Source: Deltaproteobacteria bacterium
Lineage (GTDB): Bacteria; Desulfobacterota; Desulfovibrionia; Desulfovibrionales; Desulfovibrionaceae
Length of the DNA: 13,974 nt
Direction: 5' to 3'
Assembly: GCA_025350085.1 (NCBI GenBank)
Contig: JANXYI010000148.1
Span: 1-13,974, forward strand
A program made the translations under genes and the position numbers. Under the pieces are notes generated by a model, which saw only the letters and a program-made list of their open reading frames with translations, made no database searches and was not told where the DNA came from. Below are positions 1 through 5,277 of the stretch, in pieces (within the stretch, counting starts at the first letter, position 1; the number at the start of each line of letters is the position of its first letter).

Positions 1-87
1 GCCGTGGCGTTCCTGGGCCAGGCCGGTGCCGGTGAACAGGGCCAGGCCGAGCAGGATTCCGAGGCTGAAACAGAAGAATTTTCGCAT
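1..87 (-). CDS. N-terminus of an exported protein (partial, function unknown)
   Basis: On the minus strand an ATG at 87-85 opens 29 codons that run off the left edge of the window. The peptide starts MRKFF, continues with a hydrophobic core rich in Leu and Gly (about residues 5-18) and ends TGTGLAQERHG. This is a typical Sec signal peptide with a likely cleavage after GLA (residues 22-24). A weak GGAAG ribosome binding site lies a few bases before the ATG. The gene is divergent from the tRNA-Lys gene. Too little is present to name the mature protein; that it is exported is inferred from the signal peptide alone. Confidence 0.6.
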   Translation of the reverse strand, partial: MRKFFCFSLGILLGLALFTGTGLAQERHG

Positions 88-114
88 TTGTCTTCCAGGT
101 TCAGGCATTTCGTG

Positions 115-142
115 TTGACAAAGAATGCCCCGGCGTTTAAAC
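115..142 (+). promoter_or_regulatory. Candidate sigma70 promoter of tRNA-Lys
   Basis: A perfect TTGACA lies at 115-120. The -10 is less clear: TTTAAA at 136-141 (spacer 15) or TTAAAC at 137-142 (spacer 16). Transcription would start around 148-150 and run into the tRNA at 175. A short hairpin (CGCCGC 150-155 with GCGGCG 164-169) sits in the leader and could help 5' processing. Confidence 0.45.
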
Positions 143-174
143 GCTTCTTCGCCGCAACGAAACGCGGCGCACGT

Positions 175-250
175 GGGTCACTAGCTCAATTGGTAGAGCA
201 GCGGACTCTTAATCCGGAGGTTCAAGGTTCGATTCCTTGGTGACCCACCA
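175..250 (+). tRNA. tRNA-Lys(CTT)
   Basis: A complete 76-nt cloverleaf. The acceptor stem is GGGTCAC (175-181) with GTGACCC (240-246), the D-arm reads AGCTCAATTGGTAGAGC, the anticodon loop is CTCTTAA with anticodon CTT (Lys, AAG codons), the T-arm is CAAGG/TTCGATT/CCTTG, and ACCA is encoded at the 3' end. One oddity is that the outermost anticodon-stem pair (27-43) would be G-G. Confidence 0.96.
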
Positions 251-261
251 CGTAAGACCTG

Positions 262-293
262 AAAAGCCGTTTCCGCAAGGAAGCGGCTTTTTT
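262..293 (+). terminator. Rho-independent terminator after tRNA-Lys
   Basis: AAAAGCCG-TTTCC, a GCAA loop, then GGAAG-CGGC followed by six T. It forms a GC-rich stem with one G-T wobble, a stable tetraloop and a U-tract, 11 nt after the tRNA CCA end. Confidence 0.85.
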
Positions 294-447
294 CGTGGGC
301 TGGCTCTTCCGGCCCGCGCAGCCTTGCCGTTGCCGCGCCTGTTCGGCCAGGGTGACTGGACAGTGTCTCATCCTGCGTTTGTGCGCAATTCGGCCAGGGC
401 TGTCAAGAAACGTGGACCTGGCCGGGCCCGGGCCTTCAGGTTTGGGC

Positions 448-476
448 TTGGCAGAAGCCCGGCTGCACGATAGATT
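448..476 (+). promoter_or_regulatory. Sigma70 promoter for the DUF47-pit unit
   Basis: TTGGCA at 448-453 (5/6 match) and TAGATT at 471-476 (4/6 match) are separated by an ideal 17-nt spacer. The predicted start near 483 leaves a leader of about 70 nt. The -35 lies in a small inverted repeat, GGGCTT(ggcag)AAGCCC, which could be an operator. Between the tRNA terminator and this promoter (294-447) I see no gene, only an 11-nt direct repeat TTCGGCCAGGG at 342-352 and 389-399. Confidence 0.55.
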
Positions 477-554
477 GCCGTGACGGACCTGAAAAAACGG
501 GCCTTTCAAGCCTGGCACGGCCGGCCTGCGTTGCAGCGGCCAAAAGGAGCGTTC

Positions 555-1184
555 ATGGGCTTCAGCTTTTTCCCCAAGGAAATCCAGTTCTTCGACCTGT
601 TCACGGAGCAGTATGCCAAGCTGTCCGAGGCCGTGACAGTGCTGAACAGCATCTTCCAGGAATTCGTGGACGTGGAGGACAAGTGCAAGTCCATCAACCT
701 CATTGAGGAGACGGGCAACGCGGTGGCGCGCAGCATCGCCAAGCAGCTCTCCATGACCTTCATCACGCCCATCGACCGCGAGGACATACACGACATCAAC
801 ATCGCCCAGGAGGACCTGCTCAACCTCATCAAGGCCATCTCCACGCGCATCGGGCTCTACGACTTCACGGTGGTCAAGTTCCCGTCCAAGAGGCTCGTGA
901 AGAACCTCTCGCTGATGGTGGAGGAAGTGGGTCGCATGCAGCTCCGCCTGCGCGAGCGCAAGAACGTCGAGGAGAACGCCAAGAAGATCAAGGCCCTCAA
1001 GTACGAGTGCGAGATGGTCCTCCTGGTGGCCCTGGGCGAGGTCTACGACCTCAAGCTGCAGGGGTTCGAGACGGTGATGGAGATCGTCAAGTGGACGCAC
1101 ATCTACGACCGCATCGAGCAGGCCGTGAACCAGGCCGAGCGGCTGGCGGACATTATCGAAGGCGTGGTGCTGAAAAATGCCTGA
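555..1184 (+). CDS. DUF47 family (PhoU-like) phosphate transport regulator
   Basis: A protein of 209 residues, nearly all alpha-helical, starting MGFSFFPKEIQFFDLFTEQ. The start with FFxLF, the central helix pair with ITPIDREDI, and a C-terminal helix with WTHIYDRIEQAVNQAE are the pattern of DUF47 (TIGR00153), a cytoplasmic PhoU-like family. Known family members are encoded directly before PiT permeases and are thought to modulate phosphate uptake; the exact biochemical role is not settled. The ATG at 555 is preceded by AAGGAG (544-549, spacing 5). An upstream in-frame start at 480 exists but has no such site. The stop overlaps the start of the permease gene by 8 bases, so the two are translationally coupled. 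The length is normal for the family. Confidence 0.92.
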   Translation: MGFSFFPKEIQFFDLFTEQYAKLSEAVTVLNSIFQEFVDVEDKCKSINLIEETGNAVARSIAKQLSMTFITPIDREDIHDINIAQEDLLNLIKAISTRIGLYDFTVVKFPSKRLVKNLSLMVEEVGRMQLRLRERKNVEENAKKIKALKYECEMVLLVALGEVYDLKLQGFETVMEIVKWTHIYDRIEQAVNQAERLADIIEGVVLKNA

Positions 1185-2187
1185 TGTGCCCCTGCTGCTG
1201 GTGGCCATCGTGGCCGTGGCCCTGTTCTTCGACTACACCAACGGGGCCCACGACAGCGCCAACGCCATCGCCACCATCGTCTCGACCAAGGTGCTTTCGC
1301 CCAAGGTGGCCGTGGTCATGGCCGCGGTCCTCAACTTCGCGGGCGCGTTCATGGGCGACCAGGTGGCCAAGACCATCAGCGGCGGCATCGTCAACGCGGA
1401 CATGGTCTCCGGCAGCCAGGCCCTGGTGCTGGCGGCGCTGCTCGGAGCCATCTTCTGGAACGTGCTGACCTGGTACCTGGGCCTGCCCTCGTCCTCGTCC
1501 CACGCCCTCATCGGCGGGCTCATGGGCGCTGCCGTGAGCTACTCCGGGTTCAATGCCCTCAACTACATGTCCATCCTGAAGAAGGTCATCGTGCCGCTGG
1601 TGCTTTCGCCCATGGGCGGGTTCCTCGGCGGCTACCTGATCATGATCCTTCTCACCTGGTCCTTCCGGCGCTACAAGCCGCTCAAGGTGAATGCGCTGTT
1701 CCGCAAGCTGCAGATCCTGTCCTCGGCCTTCATGGCCACCAGCCACGGCCAGAACGACGCCCAGAAGACCATGGGCATCATCACCCTGGCCCTGTACATA
1801 TTCCATGTGATCCCCGGCACCGAGATACCGCTTTGGGTCAAGATAGGCTGCGCCCTGGCCATGGGCCTGGGCACGGCCACGGGCGGCTGGAAGATCGTCA
1901 AGACCATGGGCCACAAGATCTTCAAGCTTGAGCCCATCCACGGCTGCGCGGCCGAAACCGCCGCGGCCCTGGTCATCACCGGGGCCAGCCACTTCGGCGC
2001 GCCCATCAGCACCACGCACGTCATCTCCACCTCGGTGCTCGGCGTGGGCTCAAGCAAGCGTTTCTCCGCCGTGCGCTGGGGCGTGGCCGGGAACATGGTC
2101 GTGGCCTGGATCATCACCATTCCGGCCTCGGCCCTGGTGGCGTCCCTGGCCTTCCACGCGCTCCGGTTTTGCGGCGTGATCCAGTAG
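1177..2187 (+). CDS. pit: PiT-family inorganic phosphate permease
   Basis: A 336-residue integral membrane protein with about ten hydrophobic segments. The duplicated PiT signature is visible: TNGAHDSANAIAT (residues 21-33) in the first half and SHGQNDAQKTMG (189-200) in the second, each followed by a serine/histidine-rich stretch, PSSSSHALIGG (104-114) and APISTTHVISTSVLG (275-289). PiT carriers move phosphate, usually as a neutral metal-phosphate complex or with H+ or Na+, through the inner membrane, and some also admit arsenate. The ATG at 1177 lies within the last codons of the DUF47 gene. The length fits the short bacterial form of the family. The call is secure at family level; the driving ion cannot be read from the sequence. 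Confidence 0.95.
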   Translation: MPDVPLLLVAIVAVALFFDYTNGAHDSANAIATIVSTKVLSPKVAVVMAAVLNFAGAFMGDQVAKTISGGIVNADMVSGSQALVLAALLGAIFWNVLTWYLGLPSSSSHALIGGLMGAAVSYSGFNALNYMSILKKVIVPLVLSPMGGFLGGYLIMILLTWSFRRYKPLKVNALFRKLQILSSAFMATSHGQNDAQKTMGIITLALYIFHVIPGTEIPLWVKIGCALAMGLGTATGGWKIVKTMGHKIFKLEPIHGCAAETAAALVITGASHFGAPISTTHVISTSVLGVGSSKRFSAVRWGVAGNMVVAWIITIPASALVASLAFHALRFCGVIQ

Positions 2188-2242
2188 CCCTGGCCGGGCC
2201 CATGCCTATATCTTGCATCAGTGCCTCTGATTCATTAACTCT

Positions 2243-2271
2243 TTGTCGCGCAAACCGTCTTCTGCTATGAT
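2243..2271 (+). promoter_or_regulatory. Promoter of the methyltransferase gene
   Basis: TTGTCG (2243-2248), 17-nt spacer, TATGAT (2266-2271). The -10 is preceded by TGC, giving an extended -10. The predicted start is near 2278, about 30 nt before the ATG. The gene therefore has its own promoter although it lies only 119 nt after pit on the same strand. Confidence 0.65.
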
Positions 2272-2306
2272 TGTCCTCAAGTCATAGGGCAAGGAGGTGG
2301 CCGGTG

Positions 2307-3059
2307 ATGTCGCTCTTCCAAGAAGGCCTGCGCTCAGGCATTGAGGGCCAGCTTCGCGAACGGTTCTGCAAGGCCGCGCAAAGCCCGCAGGGGCTGTTTT
2401 CCTATCCCACCGGCCGCGAGGGCCTGCACGGCCTTGGCTACCTGGCGGCGGCTCTGCGGTCCCTGCCCGAATCCGTGCAGGACTGCTATTGCGGCGTGGG
2501 CAATCCCTTTGCCGCCGGGCTGCCGGAAGCGGGCGAGGCCGTGCTCGACGTGGGCAGCGGAGCCGGGGTGGATGCCCTGGTGGCCGCCTTCCATGTCGGC
2601 CCCGGTGGCCGGGTGGCCGGGCTGGAGTTCTCGCCGGACATGCTTGCCCGCGCCGAGGCCAATGCCGCGCTCTCAGGCGCTTCTACGGTCACCTTTCAGC
2701 TGGGCAGCGCGGAGCAGCTGCCCTTTTCCGACGCAAGCTTTGACCTGCTGGTGTCCAACGGCGTGTACAATCTGGTCCTGAACAAGCGCCAGGCGCTGGC
2801 CGAGGCCTTCCGGGTGCTCAAGCCCGGGGGGCGGCTGCAGGTGGCGGACCAGATCATGGAGGAGGATGCCGCGCCACTTCTGAATCCGCCTGATCCAGGG
2901 GCCTGGGCCACCTGACGCGACGGCGCTGTTCCGGGAAAGGTTTTCCTGGAGATGATCGGGTCCGCGGGCTTCACCGAAGGCCGACTGCTGCACACCACCG
3001 GGTACAAGAGCTCACCCGTGACCGTTGGCGCCGTGTTTTGCGCGCGCAAGCCGGGCTAA
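2307..3059 (+). CDS. Putative selenocysteine-containing ArsM-like SAM-dependent methyltransferase
   Basis: Read through an in-frame TGA at 2913-2915, this is a 250-residue protein; conventional translation would stop after 202. Start: ATG 2307 with AAGGAGG at 2291-2297. The N-terminal region has FSYPTGREGL (31-40) and CYCGVGNPF (60-68). The class I Rossmann fold follows: VLDVGSGAGVDALVAA (79-94), an acidic strand end at GLEFSPDML (105-113), SAEQLPFSDASFDLLVSN (134-151) and FRVLKPGGRL (168-177). After the stop the same frame continues RDGAVPG, then MIGSAGF (216-222), TGYKSSPVT (231-239) and GAVFCARK (241-248), which is the normal tail of this family. The family pattern here is W-x-x-C-x-x-G-A, and this protein has W-A-T-UGA-R-D-G-A, so the UGA replaces a conserved cysteine. 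In characterised ArsM this cysteine region binds As(III). A SECIS-like hairpin follows. Substrate unproven; arsenite is the first guess. The alternative is a recent nonsense mutation. Confidence 0.8.
2913..2915 (+). other. In-frame UGA read as selenocysteine (residue 203)
   Basis: The TGA is the only stop between ATG 2307 and TAA 3057-3059 in this frame. Sequence with coding character and family-typical motifs continues in the same frame for 47 codons without any indel. It sits exactly where related methyltransferases carry a cysteine (my recollection of the family pattern, not an alignment). Recoding needs the SECIS-like hairpin just downstream, which is present. Confidence 0.72.
2929..2951 (+). 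promoter_or_regulatory. SECIS-like hairpin for UGA recoding
   Basis: CCGGGAAA (2931-2938) pairs with TTTCCTGG (2942-2949) with one G-U wobble, leaving a GGU apical loop (2939-2941). If the top A-U pair opens, the loop is AGGUU. The stem can extend by U2930-A2950 and U2929-G2951. The loop begins 23 nt after the UGA. Bacterial SECIS elements are hairpins within the coding region just after the UGA, bound by SelB through an apical loop in which a G near its start and a GU are important. Both the geometry and the loop fit. Confidence 0.7.
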
Positions 3060-3076
3060 AAGCCGGGCCTTTCATT
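3051..3076 (+). terminator. Weak possible terminator of the methyltransferase gene
   Basis: GGCT-AAA-AGCC forms a short stem that overlaps the TAA stop, with two further outer C-G pairs beyond a mismatch, followed by CCTTTCATTC. The stem is short and the T-tract interrupted, so this is tentative. Confidence 0.25.
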
Positions 3077-3616
3077 CTTCGGGCGCGCAGGGGCGGGCAG
3101 CGCTCATGGCTGCGCAGGCGGGACCTTGAGGATCTTGGTGCTGCATTTCCCTTTGTCCAGGCAATTCACCAGAACCATTGAACATGTTCACGGCCGAAAA
3201 CTCTTCGGCCACGGCCAGCAGAACGCCGGGATGAACAACTCAGGGTCGCTCAGGCGATCCTTTTTTGTGATCTGCGGCGACCTCTCGGAGAAGACGATTC
3301 CCAGGGAACACAGCGGAGATTGCGGCCGATTCCCAATCGAAGACAAGAGGGGGCACAGACTATCTTTGCGACCTCGACAGGTATTTCCCCAACCGCGTTG
3401 ACGCAATTCAAAGCAAAGGTATGATTCAAGGTGGCTGGCACTGTAAGGGACTCAAATTGTTGCATTTAAAATAGTCATTACCTTTGTGTCAGCATTTGCG
3501 ACTCTTCTCTGACACATAGCCACTACTTTGTTTCTTTGCTTCTGTTTCAGTCCAAGGCCAACGGAAAAACACAGCAATATTTTTGTGAGACGAACACAGA
3601 AATTTCTTTAAACCGG
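3060..3616. other. Gene-free stretch with a possible gene remnant
   Basis: No open frame here has a ribosome binding site and a recognisable product. The first part (3060-3230) is GC-rich and its minus strand looks like decayed coding sequence: one frame reads PGVLLAVAEEFSAVN (about 3228-3184) and another continues VNCLDKGKCSTKILKVPPAQP to a TGA at 3106-3104, as if one gene end were split by a frameshift. From about 3400 the composition becomes clearly AT-rich. An 8-bp inverted repeat, TGTGTCAG (3485-3492) and CTGACACA (3509-3516), lies upstream of the BON gene promoter. Short frames at 3126-3401 (plus) and 3188-3406 (minus) are not convincing genes. Confidence 0.4.
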
Positions 3617-3645
3617 TTGACACAATCAATTTGCGGGTGTACTGT
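3617..3645 (+). promoter_or_regulatory. Candidate promoter of the first BON gene
   Basis: A perfect TTGACA at 3617-3622 is followed after 17 nt by TACTGT (3640-3645, 3/6 match). The -35 context TTGACACA is repeated in front of the second BON gene, where the -10 is better. The predicted leader is about 155 nt. A second -10-like TATAAA at 3734-3739 has no good -35 and lies inside a LexA-box-like sequence. Confidence 0.45.
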
Positions 3646-3807
3646 CAATGAGTGTTGGCAGGTAATAGTCACGAATTATTGCAGTTTTTGACGTATTTTT
3701 TTCTGATGCAGTCTCGTGGATTGTTACTGCCTGTATAAACAGTTTCCTTCCGGCTAAGTTGGTTGTGTTTGTCTTGTTAACCGCATCAACTTTTGGAGGT
3801 CTTTACC

Positions 3808-4125
3808 ATGAACAGACGGTTGTCTTTCCTCTCGTTTCTTCTGGTTGCCATGCTGATGCTTTCCGCTTCCTTCGCGCAGGCGGCTGGCCCCTCTGCTGAA
3901 GACCGCCAGCTCACCAAGGATGTCTATGCCGCGCTCAAGGACGGCTTCAAGCCGGATTTGGCCCATAGTCCTCAGCTGGTAGTCAAGACCTTCAAGGGTG
4001 CAGTCGTCCTCGAGGGCGCTGCTGATGACGAGAACACCGCCAAGATGGCTGCCGGAATCGCCAGCAGGGTTAAGGGTGTGAAGACTGTCCAAAACCTCAT
4101 CACGGTACCGTCTTCGGCAGACTAG
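3808..4125 (+). CDS. Small exported BON-domain protein (copy A)
   Basis: A 105-residue protein. Residues 1-24 are a clear Sec signal peptide (MNRRLSFLSFLL start, hydrophobic core, end SFAQAA). The rest is a single BON domain of about 75 residues: an alpha helix (LTKDVYAALKDGF), the strand VVKTFKGAVVLEGAA, a helix with AAGIASRVKGVK and a last strand TVQNLITV; the conserved glycine and the GV-K-V-N pattern are present. BON domains occur in OsmY-like periplasmic proteins and are thought to bind phospholipid or protect the envelope under stress. A strong TGGAGGT (3794-3800) precedes ATG 3808 by 7 nt, which selects this start over an in-frame ATG at 3793. It is paralogous to the gene at 4599 and separately transcribed. 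The exact role is unknown. Confidence 0.88.
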   Translation: MNRRLSFLSFLLVAMLMLSASFAQAAGPSAEDRQLTKDVYAALKDGFKPDLAHSPQLVVKTFKGAVVLEGAADDENTAKMAAGIASRVKGVKTVQNLITVPSSAD

Positions 4126-4224
4126 GCATCCAGTGCTGCGTTAGCCCGGCAAACTTGCGGCTACAGTAGTGCTCGGCTCCTGCACCAGCATCCCGTCTGG
4201 ACTGAAGCCCGGCTAAAAGTAAAT

Positions 4225-4270
4225 GAATGAGAAAGCCCCTGCATCGCTGGATGCAGGGGCTTTCTCATTC
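4225..4270. terminator. Long perfect hairpin terminator after BON gene A
   Basis: Arms of 21 bases (4225-4245 and 4250-4270) are perfectly complementary around a GCTG loop. The core is AAGCCCCTGCAT with ATGCAGGGGCTT, followed by TTCTCATTC. The A-rich left flank gives a T-rich tail on the other strand as well, so it can act both ways. It is 99 nt after the BON stop. Confidence 0.85.
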
Positions 4271-4306
4271 TGGGGCAGCGGCGGGAATCGAATCGCTGGG
4301 CTGGTG
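4271..4306 (-). pseudogene. Degenerate tRNA 3'-end remnant
   Basis: The sequence right after the hairpin aligns with the first 36-37 bases of the tRNA-Thr gene region 5063-5098 (CCA end, acceptor strand and T-arm, including GGAATCGAA) at about 26 identical positions with one gap. The T-stem no longer pairs and the anticodon half is absent, so it cannot be a working tRNA. It marks the end of duplication copy A, or an old integration junction. Confidence 0.6.
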
Positions 4307-4412
4307 CCTTGAAATTCGCCCTCGTAGGGAGGGATCATCATTCGCGACGAGCCGAACACGTAACCACCTCAGGAATGATCGTGCGACCGCTCGTTGTATC
4401 TTCTCAACCCCA

Positions 4413-4441
4413 TTGACACAGAGCCTGGGGAATGATATGTT
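4413..4441 (+). promoter_or_regulatory. Promoter of the second BON gene
   Basis: Perfect TTGACA (4413-4418), 17-nt spacer, TATGTT (4436-4441, 4/6 match). The predicted start is near 4448, giving a leader of about 150 nt, similar to that of the first copy. The leader holds a hairpin CCAGGC(ctctgc)GCCTGG near 4517-4534. The stretch 4307-4412 before it contains nothing I recognise. Confidence 0.65.
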
Positions 4442-4598
4442 TAAAATGCTGTGGCATACAAGGTTATCATGCTAGATTTTAAGTATGTTCAGCCTTGTCC
4501 TGGCAGGTGTCGTTCCCAGGCCTCTGCGCCTGGATGATCGTGCGGGTTGCTGTCTGGGGACCGTTTTTCGATGTCTGTATATTTAGGAGGAACGGGAT

Positions 4599-4913
4599 AT
4601 GAACAGGCGTGCATCTCTTGTGGCATTTCTCTTGGCCGCTCTCTTGCTGGTGTGTGTTTCTTTCGCGTATGCTGAGGGAAGTTCTGTTGAAGACAAAGTC
4701 ATTACCAAGAATGTCTATGCTGCACTCGCAAGCGAGTTTAAGGGGCAAATGACCTCGTCTCTTGATATTACCGTCAAAACTTTTAATGGAGTTGTGATGC
4801 TTGGCGGCAGTGCACCTGAGGCCTATGAAATAAAGAGGGCTGCTGAAGTCGCCAAAAATGTTGACGGGGTGAAATCTGTGGATAACCGCATCACCATACG
4901 GGCACCCTACTGA
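4599..4913 (+). CDS. Small exported BON-domain protein (copy B)
   Basis: A 104-residue paralogue of the protein at 3808. The signal peptide begins MNRRASLVAFLLAALLLV and ends SFAYA (cleavage near residue 25), followed by one BON domain: VITKNVYAALASEF helix, TVKTFNGVVMLGG strands, AAEVAKNVDGVKSVDNRITI. Shared blocks with copy A include MNRR, FLL, VED/AED, VYAAL, VKTF.G.V.L, and GVK.V.N.IT. AGGAGG at 4585-4590 lies 8 nt before the ATG. The codons are more AT-rich than in the metabolic genes around it. It is likely periplasmic and envelope- or stress-related by analogy with OsmY-type proteins; no specific function can be assigned. Confidence 0.88.
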   Translation: MNRRASLVAFLLAALLLVCVSFAYAEGSSVEDKVITKNVYAALASEFKGQMTSSLDITVKTFNGVVMLGGSAPEAYEIKRAAEVAKNVDGVKSVDNRITIRAPY

Positions 4914-5020
4914 CAAGCCCGGTGTCCCGCACCCGGCGGCCTGGCCTCTGGCTCAAAGTATTGTCCGGCTCTGCTTTGCATCGGCAAGCCTGGACCAGCC
5001 TGGACTGAGGTGAGCGCATA

Positions 5021-5060
5021 AGAAAAGCCCTTGCATTTAGTGATGCAAGGGCTTGTCTTT
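5021..5060. terminator. Bidirectional terminator between BON gene B and tRNA-Thr
   Basis: AAGCCCTTGCAT (5025-5036) pairs with ATGCAAGGGCTT (5043-5054) around TTAGTG. On the plus strand it is followed by GTCTTTTG. On the minus strand it is followed by TTTTCTTA, two to three bases from the base of the stem. It therefore suits both the BON gene and the convergent tRNA, whose CCA end is only a few bases away. Confidence 0.85.
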
Positions 5061-5062
5061 TG

Positions 5063-5138
5063 TGGAGCCAGCGCGCGGAATCGAACCGCGGACCTGCTGA
5101 TTACGAATCAGCTGCTCTGCCAGCTGAGCTACGCTGGC
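5063..5138 (-). tRNA. tRNA-Thr(CGT)
   Basis: Read on the minus strand: acceptor GCCAGCG with CGCTGGC, then T73 and encoded CCA; D-arm GCTCAGCTGGCAGAGC; anticodon arm CTGAT-TCGTAA-TCAG with anticodon CGT (Thr, ACG codons); T-arm CGCGG/TTCGATT/CCGCG. Length 76 nt, all stems intact. Its 3' half is duplicated in degraded form at 4271-4306. Confidence 0.95.
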
Positions 5139-5156
5139 TGACTCGCGTCGCGCCTT

Positions 5157-5183
5157 GATATACAAGGCGTGCTGACTGGTCAA
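5157..5183 (-). promoter_or_regulatory. Candidate promoter of tRNA-Thr
   Basis: Minus strand: TTGACC (5183-5178), a 15-nt spacer and TATATC (5162-5157), ending 18 nt before the tRNA 5' end. The -10 is embedded in a palindrome CCTTG-ATATA-CAAGG. The spacer is short, so this is moderately supported. Confidence 0.45.
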
Positions 5184-5220
5184 TGGCAAAAACGAATCTC
5201 CCCAAATCTCCCAAAATCCC

Positions 5221-5248
5221 TTGCCCGGACATCTTTCGCGTCCGGCAA
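5221..5248 (-). terminator. Possible weak terminator after moeA-like gene
   Basis: Minus strand: TTGCCGGAC, a GCGAAAGAT loop, then GTCCGGGCAA (one bulged G), followed by GGGATTTTGGG. The stem is good but the T-tract is only four bases long, so termination may be partial. Confidence 0.35.
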
Positions 5249-5277
5249 GCGTCCGGCTGTTTCCAATCGCCCGCGCG

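Larger units (their letters stand above)
3617..4306 (+). repeat. Diverged tandem duplication, copy A
   Basis: Order of parts: TTGACACA promoter, long leader, BON gene, spacer, long hairpin terminator, tRNA 3'-end remnant. The same parts recur in copy B (4413-5098) with nearly constant offsets: promoters 796, start codons 791, terminator cores about 793 and tRNA ends 792 bases apart. The spacers share CGGCTC and TGGACTGA blocks. The proteins are roughly half identical, so the duplication is old. Confidence 0.7.
4413..5098 (+). repeat. Diverged tandem duplication, copy B
   Basis: The second unit of promoter, leader, BON gene, spacer and hairpin terminator, ending in the 3' half of an intact tRNA-Thr. 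See copy A at 3617-4306 for the matching offsets. The intact tRNA suggests that copy B holds the original end and that copy A carries the displaced fragment. Confidence 0.7.

Noticed and set aside
400..418. Pho box upstream of the DUF47-pit unit
   Set aside because: One half-site (CTGTCAA) is present, but the second half (CGTGGAC) matches poorly and it lies too far from the predicted -35.
2673..3059. Methyltransferase as a simple truncated gene or frameshifted pseudogene
   Set aside because: The sequence after TGA 2913-2915 continues in the same frame with family motifs, so no indel is involved, and a SECIS-like hairpin follows. Selenocysteine is the better reading, though a nonsense mutation remains possible.
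3126..3406. Small frames of 91 (plus) and 72 (minus) codons
   Set aside because: No ribosome binding site, no signal or domain, and they overlap each other in a region that looks like decayed sequence.
3430..3480. Sigma54 promoter (TGGCAC near 3437)
   Set aside because: The -24 half is good, but no TTGC follows at the required distance; the next TTGCA is too far downstream.
4227..4475. 82-codon plus-strand frame
   Set aside because: It runs through the terminator hairpin, the tRNA remnant and the promoter of the second BON gene, so it cannot be a normal gene.
5196..5223. Possible G-quadruplex on the minus strand (runs of G with AT spacers)
   Set aside because: Only three G-runs are close together; a fourth is missing.
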